Assembly (NCBI GenBank): GCA_964352775.1
Contig: CAYGTK010000041.1
Location: forward strand, 1 to 23,367
Length of the DNA: 23,367 nucleotides
Source of the DNA: CAYGTK01 sp964352775
GTDB lineage: Bacteria > Bacteroidota > Bacteroidia > Chitinophagales > CAIOSU01
Direction of reading: 5' to 3'
Below the pieces are notes generated by a model that saw nothing but the letters and a program-made list of their open reading frames with translations, did no database searches and was not told the DNA's origin. Positions 1 to 9,500 of this stretch are shown in pieces. A program made the position numbers and the translations under genes. How positions within the stretch are numbered: the first letter of the stretch is position 1; every line of letters starts with the position of its first letter.

Positions 1-25
1 TATCATGGCTTATCGATTTAGGCTG

Positions 26-57
26 CAAAAATACGAAGAAGATAGCAGATAAGTCAA
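26..57 (-). promoter_or_regulatory. Putative promoter for a gene beyond the left edge
   Basis: On the minus strand a perfect -7 element TATTTTTG (33 to 26) lies 21 nt downstream of a TTG (57 to 55), matching the Bacteroidota pattern TTG-N17-23-TAnnTTTG. Transcription would start near position 19 and run out of the window. A minus-strand ATG at 6-4 could be its start codon, but only two codons are visible. The motif match is seen directly; the downstream gene is inferred. Confidence 0.45.
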
Positions 58-99
58 GCAAAGCTTTATCAATAGCTAATTTGGACTTATACAAATAAA

Positions 100-129
100 G
101 AAGGGTGACCCCACTAAGAGCCACCCTTT
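100..129 (-). terminator. Possible terminator of the PKD/SprB-repeat gene
   Basis: Read on the minus strand, an AAGGGTG arm (128-122) can pair with CACCCTT (107-101), 7 bp around a 14-nt loop, followed by CTTTATTTG. It lies 22 nt past the stop codon of the gene ending at 151. The stem is short and the T-tract is interrupted, so this is weaker than the other terminators in the window. Confidence 0.5.
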
Positions 130-150
130 ACGCCAACACTACAAGTTAAA

Positions 151-3100
151 TTACTTTACCAACGAAACTCGGCGGAAGGCAACGCCGTTTTCCGTTTCTA
201 TCTGCAGTACATAGGTGCCAGCAGGTATAGCGGCCACATCTAAGGTCATTTGACGTTGGCCGGTGGTTGTTACATATTCGCGACCCATCATGTCGATCAA
301 GCGAAGAGTAGCTTCTGTTCCATTAGCTAGCTCTACATGAAGCTTATCAGTAGCTGGGTTAGGGTATAAGCGTACATCTTCAATAAGATCTTTAGCTGCA
401 CGTATTCCTACAGAAAATTGACTTGCATAGAATGTTCCACCCTCAAAGTAGATAGGCATATCGCTGTAGTCTTTATCTATCAACCTAACCTTGCTGAAGC
501 TTAAGCCGATAGCTTTGATAATATTGCTTTTACCAGAGATGTCATCTTTCATAGTAAATGATACTGACCCTATTTGACCAGAACCAGATACATTCTGCTG
601 ATCAATACGAGTTACGGCAACATCCATACGTTGATCCGCATAAAGATCGTAGCTAAAATCAAGTAGATCAGTACCCGTTGTACCCATCCAAGAAGTACCA
701 GCGTCAAAACTCATGCTGTTAGGCACTACTAGTGCTGCATCATAATTCACGCTAAATACTAGTCCGTATACTGATGAAGCAGGAATGTTCTGATTACCGA
801 ATAATACAGGCACTGTTAAAGTATCACCTGCCAAAATAGTATCAGTAGGTAAGAAGTAAGTCAATGGAGGATCTACAAAGCGATCGCCATTTTTCTCACT
901 ATCCTTTAAGTGAACTGAACCGTAGTTAGCATTTACAGCAGCTACATCACTATTATCTATCGTACCATCACCGTCGCAATCAGTATGCTTAAGGTTTGCT
1001 CCTGTTGCTAGCGCCAAGTTCCAATCTGGTGCTTGTTGACCTACCCAGTTAGTTGTTGCATTAGGGCGACTTGGTCCAGTAACTCCATATGCATAACCAA
1101 TTGCAAGAACATCGTTATTGTCTGCTATACCGTCATTATCGGCATCACCAGGCCATACACAATCAGAGCGTAAAAAGTTAGGCGCTAGTATAATAGTATC
1201 AGTTCCAGAGCAACCTGTAGCAGCGTCTGTAACTTCTACCGCATAGGTACCAGGAGCAGTAACTGAAATGGTTTGTGTTGTAGCCCCAGTGCTCCACAAA
1301 TACGTTCCACTTGCTGGACCACCAATTGAATTAGTAGATGCAATAAGGTCAAGACCTTGACAACCAGTAGAACTGTCTGGGAAGATCAACACCTGAAGGC
1401 TACCACCGCCTTGGCTAACATTTACCAAAACACTATCAGCTCCTGAGCAACCATTTGCATCAGTTACTATAATGGTGTACATAGTAGTTTGTGACGGAGA
1501 AGCTGTTGGATTAACGATAGTAGCATCATCTAAACCTGCTGCTGGAGACCAACTGATAGTATATGGAGGAGCTCCACCCAGTACTGTAGGACGTATCGCG
1601 CTTCCACCTAATGTAGTAGACTGACTACCACCATTACATCCACCTATGAATGCATCGTTTCCAGCAAAAGCTATTAGGCCTGAAGTATCTGGCACAAAGA
1701 AAGCGTAGGTTTCGGTACACTGAACTTGTAGGTCAGTTATTGCTGCTGTATAAGTACCGCTTATTAAATTAGTAATGGCAGTAGTAGTAGCACCAGTACT
1801 CCATACAATAGATACCGAAGCTCCACCATTATTTATATTAAGATCAATAGAACCAGTAGCTGAGTTACAACTAGCAGGCATTATAGAAGAACTTACTAAA
1901 AAGTTACATCCACCACCAGTTTGACCACTAGTTAATATCTCAGTAGTTCTGCTGCTACAGCCATTTGCATCTACTACTTCAAGCACGTAAGTACCCGCAC
2001 CAAGACCGCTTATTCCAGCCGTAGTAGCTCCAGTAGACCAAAGATATTGATAAGGAGCTGTTCCTCCTGTTACTGTTGCTGATAATGCACCATCTTGACA
2101 AGCAGGACAACTAGGCTGCGTGGATGTAATATTTATAATAAGAGGTGTAGACTGCTGAATAGTAACATCCACAGAACCTGAACAACCCGAAGCATCACTA
2201 CCATAATAGGTAACAGTAGTTCCACCCGCTTGGGCAAACAATGTTTGGCTACCGATAAAAATAGGTGATGTTCCATAAAAATATGGGGCCGTTCCACCTG
2301 AAGTAGCAAGCGCGACTGATACAGAGTCTCCCGGACATACTGTAGTTGATGAAGGAGTTGCTGTGATAGCAAGATCACCTGGCACATAAAAACTCACCCA
2401 TGCATCACAACCAGGATTTGTTGTATCGGCTATGTTGAAGTTATAAATACCAGAACCCAATCCGCTTACAACACCATTAGGATTAGGAAAGTATGCATTA
2501 CCCAATGAGTCAGTTACCGTATAGGTATTAGGAGGAAAACCACCTGTTGCAGCCCCTAAATTCAGTACTACTGACCCTGTAGGTGAGCTACATGATGAAT
2601 TGCTCAAAACAGCGATTGAAGGATTAAGGTTAGATGATGAGCTAATAAGGTAAGTACTTGTTAAAGAGCAACCACCAGCATCAGATACTGTAAGTGTGTA
2701 TACACCCGGCGATAAGTTAGATTGGTCTTCAGTTGTACTACCATTAGACCAAGCATAAGTATAGCCAAAAGTAGGCCCACCAGTATTAGGGAATAGGTCT
2801 ATAGCACCATCATTAGCACCACAAGAAGCATCAGTAACTGTTGCAGGAATACCATTAGGCAAAAAGAGACCACCCACTGTAACATAAGCACCATAAGTAG
2901 AATCGGCCACTAGTATACTATCTTGGGTATTAGGGTCCCAAGCGTATATGTAAACAGATACATCGTAGGTACCAGCAGTGGTGTACATATGGTCAGGAGT
3001 AACTCCTGAACCACTTGACCCGTCTCCATAATCCCATAAGTATAGCAATCCCTGTTGTGGGAAATACACATCAAATTGTACCGTTAGCGGGGCACAACCA

Positions 3101-3204
3101 GATGTTGGGGTTCCGAGAAAGCTAGGGTCGGCTTGGCTGAAAGCTGACCAACAAGACATTAACAAGAGTAGTGTAGTGGCGATAATGTTCTTTGCGGTTC
3201 TCAT
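151..3204 (-). CDS. Secreted PKD/SprB-repeat protein with dockerin-like and cohesin-like modules, T9SS type A sorting domain
   Basis: A 1017-residue exported protein, probably surface-attached or released; no enzymatic domain is visible. Residues 1-24 form a signal peptide ending in AFSQA. A PKD domain follows at about 26-112 (WDYGDG, then HMYTTAGTYDV). Several SprB-like repeats with YxWSTGATT and GTYxLxVxDxxGC signatures run to about 680. Two dockerin-like calcium loops occur at 687-766 (DADNDGIADNND and DCDGDGTIDNSD), then a cohesin-like beta domain at about 779-928, and a type A sorting domain at 944-1017 (LYPNPATDKL near its start, ending RRVSLVK). The frame is open upstream to an ATG at 3267, but the ATG at 3204 was chosen because it begins a classic signal peptide and because the likely -7 element (3272-3279) would start transcription near 3265. 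It is monocistronic and divergent from the next gene. Sorting and export are firmly supported; the role (adhesion or matrix) is inferred. Confidence 0.9.
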   Translation of the reverse strand: MRTAKNIIATTLLLLMSCWSAFSQADPSFLGTPTSGCAPLTVQFDVYFPQQGLLYLWDYGDGSSGSGVTPDHMYTTAGTYDVSVYIYAWDPNTQDSILVADSTYGAYVTVGGLFLPNGIPATVTDASCGANDGAIDLFPNTGGPTFGYTYAWSNGSTTEDQSNLSPGVYTLTVSDAGGCSLTSTYLISSSSNLNPSIAVLSNSSCSSPTGSVVLNLGAATGGFPPNTYTVTDSLGNAYFPNPNGVVSGLGSGIYNFNIADTTNPGCDAWVSFYVPGDLAITATPSSTTVCPGDSVSVALATSGGTAPYFYGTSPIFIGSQTLFAQAGGTTVTYYGSDASGCSGSVDVTIQQSTPLIINITSTQPSCPACQDGALSATVTGGTAPYQYLWSTGATTAGISGLGAGTYVLEVVDANGCSSRTTEILTSGQTGGGCNFLVSSSIMPASCNSATGSIDLNINNGGASVSIVWSTGATTTAITNLISGTYTAAITDLQVQCTETYAFFVPDTSGLIAFAGNDAFIGGCNGGSQSTTLGGSAIRPTVLGGAPPYTISWSPAAGLDDATIVNPTASPSQTTMYTIIVTDANGCSGADSVLVNVSQGGGSLQVLIFPDSSTGCQGLDLIASTNSIGGPASGTYLWSTGATTQTISVTAPGTYAVEVTDAATGCSGTDTIILAPNFLRSDCVWPGDADNDGIADNNDVLAIGYAYGVTGPSRPNATTNWVGQQAPDWNLALATGANLKHTDCDGDGTIDNSDVAAVNANYGSVHLKDSEKNGDRFVDPPLTYFLPTDTILAGDTLTVPVLFGNQNIPASSVYGLVFSVNYDAALVVPNSMSFDAGTSWMGTTGTDLLDFSYDLYADQRMDVAVTRIDQQNVSGSGQIGSVSFTMKDDISGKSNIIKAIGLSFSKVRLIDKDYSDMPIYFEGGTFYASQFSVGIRAAKDLIEDVRLYPNPATDKLHVELANGTEATLRLIDMMGREYVTTTGQRQMTLDVAAIPAGTYVLQIETENGVAFRRVSLVK
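421..870 (-). other. Cohesin-like beta domain within the PKD/SprB protein
   Basis: About 150 residues with the cohesin-type opening (DTLTVPVLFGN, then VYGLVFSVNYDAALV) and a later GSGQIGSVSFTMK strand. It sits between the dockerin-like loops and the sorting domain. The assignment rests on pattern alone; a structure-based comparison would settle it. Confidence 0.55.
907..1158 (-). other. Dockerin-like calcium-binding pair within the PKD/SprB protein
   Basis: Two EF-hand-like loops lie about 60 residues apart: DADNDGIADNND followed by VLAIGYAYG, and DCDGDGTIDNSD followed by VAAVNANYG. The DxDxDGxxxxxD spacing is that of dockerin type I calcium loops. The segment begins at WPGD and lies directly before a cohesin-like domain. 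Confidence 0.65.
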
Positions 3205-3271
3205 GCTGTTATCGTATTTTAATGTTACGCAATATAAGTGATATGTCGGCTGTTTGCGTTCTATCACAATA

Positions 3272-3279
3272 CAAATGTA
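3272..3279 (-). promoter_or_regulatory. Likely -7 element for the PKD/SprB-repeat gene
   Basis: The minus strand reads TACATTTG, a perfect TAnnTTTG. It predicts a transcript start near 3265 and a leader of about 60 nt to the ATG at 3204. No clear TTG lies at the expected -33 spacing, so confidence is moderate. Confidence 0.45.
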
Positions 3280-3436
3280 TACCCTCTAACACCCTAGGAA
3301 AAATACAGTTTTTTAGTATTTTGGACAACGATAAGGAAGTTTAGCAACTATCCACTTGATTGTAATTTACCTAAATAAATGTAAATCAAATGGTTAGGCC
3401 TTTAATAATATTTACATTCGTATAAACACTTGGAAA

Positions 3437-4900
3437 TTGCCGACAGGAAAACTTTACTCAGCACTAAAAAAGATCGTGCATTCAGAGCGATATAAGCTGC
3501 TAGACCTTGTAAGGTCGCCCTACTTTAACAAAAACGAGAAGGTAATAGCCTTTGCCCAGCTATTACTAGAAGAGAATTGGCTAGATGAAGAAGCTAAACT
3601 GGAAAAGGAGAAGCTCTATAAAGCATTATACCCTAATGAAACCTATAAAGAGCAACGCATTGCCGACCTGCAATCTTACTTATTGAAACTAGTGGAGAAA
3701 TATCTGGCTTTGGATATTTATCACGCTGACACTAGAAGAATAGAGCTTGATACAATTAAGGGCTTCAGAACTAAACAACTGAACAAACACTTTGAACAAG
3801 CCCACCGAAAGCTTAAAAAGAATGACAAGCTAGAACTTCAATTTATTGATGAGTACCATTTAGACACGTACTATCTAGAAAAAGAATCAGACCTGTACTT
3901 CTCATCAAAAGATAGCCGAACGAAAGATAAGAGTATAGAACGTCAGACTTTCCAGCTAGATCTATTTTACCTAACTGCAAAACTTCGTAATTGCTGCGAA
4001 ATGCTAAATCGGCAGAACATTGTACAAGAAGAGTATGACATCCATTTTCTGGAAGAAGTACAACAAATGGTGAACAACCACCCAGAGAAACTAGCTGGCT
4101 TCCCTGCTATACCTATATACAACTGCATTTTAATGACCTTAAAAGACAGTAAAAATGAAGCACATTACAATAAGCTAACCAACCTACTAACAACACACCA
4201 AGACAAATTACCCGATACCGAAACTCGCTTGATGTTCGATTTTGCACAGAACTACTGTATTAAACAGATAAATAGCGGAAATAGCAATTACTTGCGAGAG
4301 CTGTTCCGATTGTTCCAGTTATTGCTTCAGAATGGATTAATGCTTGATGATGGGCAGATCTCAGAATGGGATTATAAGAATATTGTTACCGTAGGTGGAA
4401 GATTGAAAGAACATGGATGGATAGAACAATTCGTTCATGATTATAAAGACAAGCTACCAGAAGATGATAGAGAGAATGCTTTTACTTACAATTTAGCATC
4501 TACCTACTACAGCCAAGGCAGGCATCAGGAAGCAATGCGGCTGCTGTTATCTGTTGAGTTTACTGACTTGTATTACAGTCTTGGTTCTCGCTCCCTCCTA
4601 CTAAAGATCTATTTTGAATTAGACGAAACCGAGCCGCTGTTCTCGCTATGCGATGCCTTTAAGATCTACCTGAAACGGAACAAGCTGGTAAGTAGCTATC
4701 AATATACTGCCCACTTTAATCTGGTAAAATTCACTAAGCGATTAGCCACACTTCGCAACAGAATGTACAGTATGCGATCGGAAACCTTTTTGCGCGACCT
4801 TGGCAAACTGCGCAAGCGAATGGAAGTAGCCACTGCTATTAGTAACAGTAACTGGCTATTGGGCGAAGTAGATAAACTGGCTGAGGAAGTAGTAGTCTAG
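3437..4900 (+). CDS. Conserved helical protein of unknown function, TTG start
   Basis: A 487-residue charged protein with no signal peptide or membrane segment, so probably cytoplasmic. I do not recognise a named family. The N-terminus carries a short hallmark, RSPYFNKNEKV (about residues 26-36). The rest looks all-helical, and the segment around 350-420 (NAFTYNLASTYYSQGRHQEAMRLL read in two blocks) resembles tetratricopeptide-type helical hairpins. The start is TTG at 3437: an in-frame TAG at 3395 closes the frame upstream and no ATG or GTG lies between, while the next internal Met codons would remove the N-terminal hallmark. It stands alone, divergent from the gene ending at 151 and convergent with the PorP/SprF gene, from which a strong hairpin separates it. 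No good TAnnTTTG element was found; TACATTCG at 3413-3420 is one mismatch away. That it is a real gene is well supported; its function is unknown. Confidence 0.85.
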   Translation: MPTGKLYSALKKIVHSERYKLLDLVRSPYFNKNEKVIAFAQLLLEENWLDEEAKLEKEKLYKALYPNETYKEQRIADLQSYLLKLVEKYLALDIYHADTRRIELDTIKGFRTKQLNKHFEQAHRKLKKNDKLELQFIDEYHLDTYYLEKESDLYFSSKDSRTKDKSIERQTFQLDLFYLTAKLRNCCEMLNRQNIVQEEYDIHFLEEVQQMVNNHPEKLAGFPAIPIYNCILMTLKDSKNEAHYNKLTNLLTTHQDKLPDTETRLMFDFAQNYCIKQINSGNSNYLRELFRLFQLLLQNGLMLDDGQISEWDYKNIVTVGGRLKEHGWIEQFVHDYKDKLPEDDRENAFTYNLASTYYSQGRHQEAMRLLLSVEFTDLYYSLGSRSLLLKIYFELDETEPLFSLCDAFKIYLKRNKLVSSYQYTAHFNLVKFTKRLATLRNRMYSMRSETFLRDLGKLRKRMEVATAISNSNWLLGEVDKLAEEVVV

Positions 4901-4923
4901 GCAACTCCAAACGAGCATAATTA

Positions 4924-4957
4924 AAAAAGCCTTCTACAAAATTGTAGAAGGCTTTTT
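4924..4957. terminator. Bidirectional terminator between convergent genes
   Basis: A perfect 16-bp inverted repeat: arm 4924-4939, two-base centre, arm 4942-4957. Each arm starts with a run of A and ends the hairpin with a run of T on the opposite side, so it can act as a factor-independent terminator in both directions. It lies 23 nt after the + gene ending at 4900 and 20 nt beyond the - gene ending at 4978. Confidence 0.9.
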
Positions 4958-4977
4958 CATTCGTAGTGTTATACTAT

Positions 4978-6525
4978 CTACCGAAAGTTCTCAGATAGAA
5001 TATGTATCCAAGCATCGCGGAATTGTGGGTCTTCTTCGCGTAAGCGGTAAAGTTCTTGTAATCCTTGTTCATAGCTGGCAGGCTGTGTTAGGAATACATA
5101 GTACCATTTGCGTTTCTTATCATAAACTACCCCAGCATCGTACCCTTCAGCAGATAACTGCTCTTGGTAGCTGTAAGAATTCTTCTCGATACGGAAGGAA
5201 CCTACTACCATAAAGAAGTCGCCATACTCTACACCTTTCTTAAATTCAAGATCTTTCTCATCTACAATTCGCGTGCGTTCTTCACTCATCTCGCGGTATA
5301 TCTGCGAGTTTTCGTCTACTTGTTGTTCTAAGCCTTTTAATTTTTCTAGTAACTCATCTATTTTCCTATTTAGGCTATCTACCTCTTCTTGTGTAAGTGT
5401 GCTACTTCCAGAACCTCCGCCTGAACCATCACCACCACTTCCAGTCACTTCGCCATTCATAAGAGCGTCTATAGCACCACTTTCGATAGCAGTACTAATA
5501 GTATCCGCTACTTGCTCCACGGTATCTACTCGCACTTCTAGCTCAGCAATTGCACTGTCTTGCATAGCAAATTTCTTTTCTAGTTCTTCCAATTGCTCCT
5601 CATCTATAGTACCTCCGCGTTTCCCTTTATTAAAGTGGAAGCCTAGCATTATTTCGTGCGTATTTCCTGCAAAGTCTTTCAACTCATTTATTGGAAGGTC
5701 GTAAGCATAACCTACAGATACTTTGTTATGTACCTTGAATCCACCACCTATAGTTACAGCATAATCATAACGGTAAGTTGCATCTATCCAAAACCAATTT
5801 TTATACGCTATGGTCAATCCACCATCTATTTGGAAGTTATCGAAACCAAGGTCAGCAGTACGGAACATTACGTGTGGAGTAAAATAAAATCGTTCAGCTA
5901 TATCAAATGTATACCTAGTGGAGGCCAGGTAATGACGCTGTAAACGGAAGAAGCTTTCTTCATCATCATTCAAATAACGCAAGCGCGTAGAGAATAAATG
6001 AGGTACCGAAATGCCAAAGTTGAATCCTTTAAAGCTGTAGTTTATACCAGCTGTTCCATCAAATGCAGTTGCATTCTCCGCATTATTAGCAATAGCATCA
6101 TCAGTAGGGTCAATAACAAACACGCGATCGAAATCAATACGCATATCTTGCGCACCCGCTGCTAAACCAATTGATAAGCGATGCGAAGAGCTATCGCTGA
6201 ACTTGATGTGGTAAGCATAACTTAAATACCCACCATAGCGACGGAAGATGTCAGTTATATCATTATAGAAATAACCACCAATACCTGCTTTGTTCTTCGC
6301 AATAGGCATATCGAAACTAAGGGCACGCGTTTCTGGCGCACCTTCAATATCGTCCCATTGGCGACGGTAAATAGCGTATACATTACCTTGCTCACCGGCA
6401 CCGGTAAAAGCAGGATTGTATACATATCGGTTCTGATTGTATAGGGAATATAAAGGCAGTTGCTGCGAAAGTGCATCGGCTGCAAAGAACCCTATAAATG
6501 CCAGTAGTAAGACTAGATGTTTCAT
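4978..6525 (-). CDS. PorP/SprF-family T9SS membrane protein with coiled-coil and SPOR-like C-terminal extension
   Basis: A 515-residue outer-membrane protein. Residues 1-21 are a signal peptide (ending DALSQ). Residues 22-300 have the PorP/SprF beta-barrel pattern: an early YNPAFTGAG motif, alternating aromatic strands, and a closing EIMLGFHFN strand. Ordinary family members stop near there at about 300-330 residues. This one continues with a predicted coiled coil (307-347), a Gly/Ser linker (361-376), a second coiled coil (378-425) and a SPOR-like module (433-515: FFMVVGSFRIEKNSYSYQEQL, with KRKWYYVFLTQP). The family works with T9SS; SprF is needed for export of the type B adhesin SprB. Here the gene starts 18 nt after the stop codon of a large type B cargo on the same strand, so the two are probably co-transcribed and this protein is probably that cargo's dedicated partner. 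The family call is firm; peptidoglycan contact by the tail is inferred. Confidence 0.9.
   Translation of the reverse strand: MKHLVLLLAFIGFFAADALSQQLPLYSLYNQNRYVYNPAFTGAGEQGNVYAIYRRQWDDIEGAPETRALSFDMPIAKNKAGIGGYFYNDITDIFRRYGGYLSYAYHIKFSDSSSHRLSIGLAAGAQDMRIDFDRVFVIDPTDDAIANNAENATAFDGTAGINYSFKGFNFGISVPHLFSTRLRYLNDDEESFFRLQRHYLASTRYTFDIAERFYFTPHVMFRTADLGFDNFQIDGGLTIAYKNWFWIDATYRYDYAVTIGGGFKVHNKVSVGYAYDLPINELKDFAGNTHEIMLGFHFNKGKRGGTIDEEQLEELEKKFAMQDSAIAELEVRVDTVEQVADTISTAIESGAIDALMNGEVTGSGGDGSGGGSGSSTLTQEEVDSLNRKIDELLEKLKGLEQQVDENSQIYREMSEERTRIVDEKDLEFKKGVEYGDFFMVVGSFRIEKNSYSYQEQLSAEGYDAGVVYDKKRKWYYVFLTQPASYEQGLQELYRLREEDPQFRDAWIHILSENFR
4981..5229 (-). other. SPOR-like domain at the end of the PorP/SprF protein
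   Basis: The last 83 residues match the SPOR pattern: a FFMVVGSF strand, a helix with residues A/Q/L facing the core, GYDAGVVYDKKRKWYYVFL, then a helix and a short terminal strand. SPOR domains bind denuded peptidoglycan. The preceding coiled coils would let it reach from the outer membrane into the periplasm. Confidence 0.7.
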
Positions 6526-6543
6526 GTATACCGGTCGTTAATT

Positions 6544-9500
6544 TTATCGAAGAATAGATACAGGGCCTTTGTAGATCCTGTCGCTTTGGTCGAAAGTGAT
6601 GATGTAGTAGTATGTTCCCTCATTCAGATCGCTGCCATTATCACCCACAGTACCTCTCCACTCATTGCTATAAGCATCTTTGGTGAATACTAGGCTACCC
6701 CAGCGATCGAATATTTGAACCGTTGACTCTGGATAGGTCAGAATATTAATGATGAACCAGTTGTCGTTTTTCCCATCACCATTAGGTGTAAGTAAGTTGG
6801 TAGGCTGTATCAAGAAGTCTTCTAGCACAGTAACTGTAACCTCATCTGTATTCACACACTCATTGGTGTCTGTACCTGTAACAACGTAAGTAGTTGTTTC
6901 CAAAGGAGTTGCTAATGGATCTGCAATGTTCGGGAAGTTCAATCCATCTATAGGCTCCCATTCATATATCTCAGCACCAGTAGCCGTTAATTGAACGGAA
7001 TATCCTTTACTTATAGTAGTATCTACTTCTGCCTGAACATCAGGCAGATCAAATACTAATACATCTATTTCTGAAATGCTGGTACATCCAAAAGCAGAAG
7101 TGGTAGTTACATTATAGTTACCTGTTACGGTCACCACAATGTTTTGGGTCATATCTATGGTATTCCAAACGTAGGTATAGCCAGTTCCACTCGGAGCGCT
7201 AAGTTCCACACTATCACCTGGGCAAAACTCTGTCGGGCCAAATGCACGTATGATAGAATCTGGCAGTTCGGAAACAATAACTCCACCAGTAGTTTCATCA
7301 ATACATCCATTGTCTGTTGCTACTGTTAGCGTTACTACATAAGAACCTTCTACAGTATATAAATATGGATGGTCGTCTCTAGATGAAGTTTCTGTATTTC
7401 CATACTCCCAGAAGGTCTCATCGATCGTTCCGCTCGCTACTGTAGAAGTATTATCAAAATTTACCAATTCACCATAACACACATCATTAGAAGTAAAGGT
7501 GGCAAATGGTAACTGATATGCTTCTACAGATTTACTTATTGTATCAGCACAACCAAAGTCACTAGTTACTATCAACTCTACATTGTAGAAACCACCTTCG
7601 GCATAAGAATGGCTCGGCTCCGCTCCTATTGCAGTATTGGTATCACCAAAGTCCCATTGATAGCTTAGATCGCCAGCGGCAATGGAAGAAAGATCGTTGA
7701 ACTGCATGGTATCTTCCGCACAAACAGGCAGAGCAAAGAAGTTAGCCCTAGGATTTGGCTGAACGGTTACCTCAATGGTAGTATCACCCACACAACCTTG
7801 ATCGGAAGTAGCAAGAAGATATACATCGAATGTACCTAATCCTGTATATTGATGAGTTGGGTCATCTACTTTAGCAATTGCACCATCATCAAAATCCCAG
7901 TCGTAAGTTACTGTACCAAAGTCAATAGTTGTCAAGTTACTAAACAACACATCGCGCTGGTAACAAACAGGACCGGCACTAAAATTAGCAACTGGGTTAG
8001 GGTAAACGATAACAGTGTTCGTATCTACATCTACACAACCATTGTTGGATGTAGCGGTCAATACAACAGTGAAAATACCCGTAGTATCATACATGTGCGT
8101 TGGATTAACTGAAGTAGATGTATTACCATCTCCAAAGTTCCAATTGTAATTCAATGTACCTAAACCAATAGTTGAGGTATTAGTAAAGTTAATAGTTGCT
8201 CCATCACACACGTCAGGCCCATTAAAGCCTGCTACTGGCTCTGCCCAGACAGTTACTGGTGCAGTACTTGTATCCGTACATCCATTGGGGGTAGTTACCG
8301 CTAGCGTAACGGTATAATTTCCAAACGACCCATAAGTATGAGTTGGCTCGAAGTCGGTAGAGAAGTTTCCATCTCCAAAGTTCCAGCTATAAGTATAGGT
8401 AGTATCATTAGTAGAGTTATTAGTGAATCTTACTGAATCACCATCGCACACGTTCATCCCAGTGAAGCTACTTGTAGGTTGAGCGAATACTTCTACTGTA
8501 TCAGTAAAGTTATCCGTACATCCCCAATTAGAGGTAACGGTCAAATTAACTATATACTGACCAGCTGCCCCATACGTATGGCTTGGATTACTCGCTGTTG
8601 AGTTTGTTCCATCTCCTAAGTCCCAAGCATAGCTTAGTGTCCCCGTAGTTAATGTACTTAAGTCTGTGAAAGTGGTCACCTCACCAGCACATACATCTGG
8701 AGCTAAGAAGCCCGCCACAGGACTGGGGTAAATAGTTATTGTAGAAGTGGCTGTATCCGTACATCCACCCAGACTATTCAAAGCAAGAGTTACGGTGTAC
8801 ATTCCTGGAGATACATATAAGTGTGTTGGACTAGCCAATGTATCTGTAATACCATCCCCAAAATTCCAACTGAATGTTACCGTAGTATCGCCAGCTGATG
8901 GATTAGTAAAGAATACTGTGTCACCATCACACGTATTTGGCGCTGTGAAACTGGCTACAGGTTGTGGATACACCACTACCACTTGCCCAGTACTGTCAGT
9001 ACAACCATTAGCTGAAGTCGCCTCTAAGCTTACTGTGTATGTTCCAGAAGCAGCATAGGTATGTGTTGGCTCTATGTTAGAAGAGGTAGTACCATCGCCA
9101 AAGTCCCAAGCATAATTAACTGTGCCTGATGCTATGGTGCTCATGTTATCAAAGCTCACAACTTCGCCATCGCAAACGCTATCTGCGCTGAAGGCTGCTA
9201 TAGGAACAGGATATACTGTAACTGCTTTAATGATGGTATCAACACAACTAAAGCTAGAGGCTACAGCTAAGCGTACACTGTACGTTCCTTCTAAAGTATA
9301 TACGTGACTTGGAGAGGGTAGAATACTTGAACCTGAACCATCGCCAAAGTCCCAACTATGAGATAAAGAACCTGTGGCTACAGACGAAAGATCGTTAAAG
9401 CGAATTGTATCACCTGGGCAAGCACTTATTGCACTAAAGTCTGCTACTGGTAGTGCTCTTACAATAACTGAGCGCTGAAACTGGTCTTCACATCCATTTG

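Noticed and set aside
3205..3436. Possible small gene or RNA in the 232-nt gap
   Set aside because: Only the -7 element at 3272-3279 and AT-rich sequence are seen; there is no stable hairpin, no conserved RNA motif and no convincing short coding frame.
5273..5704. A 143-codon Ser-rich plus-strand frame inside the PorP/SprF gene
   Set aside because: It is the antisense reading of the coiled-coil region, overlaps a well-supported gene fully and has no family signature.
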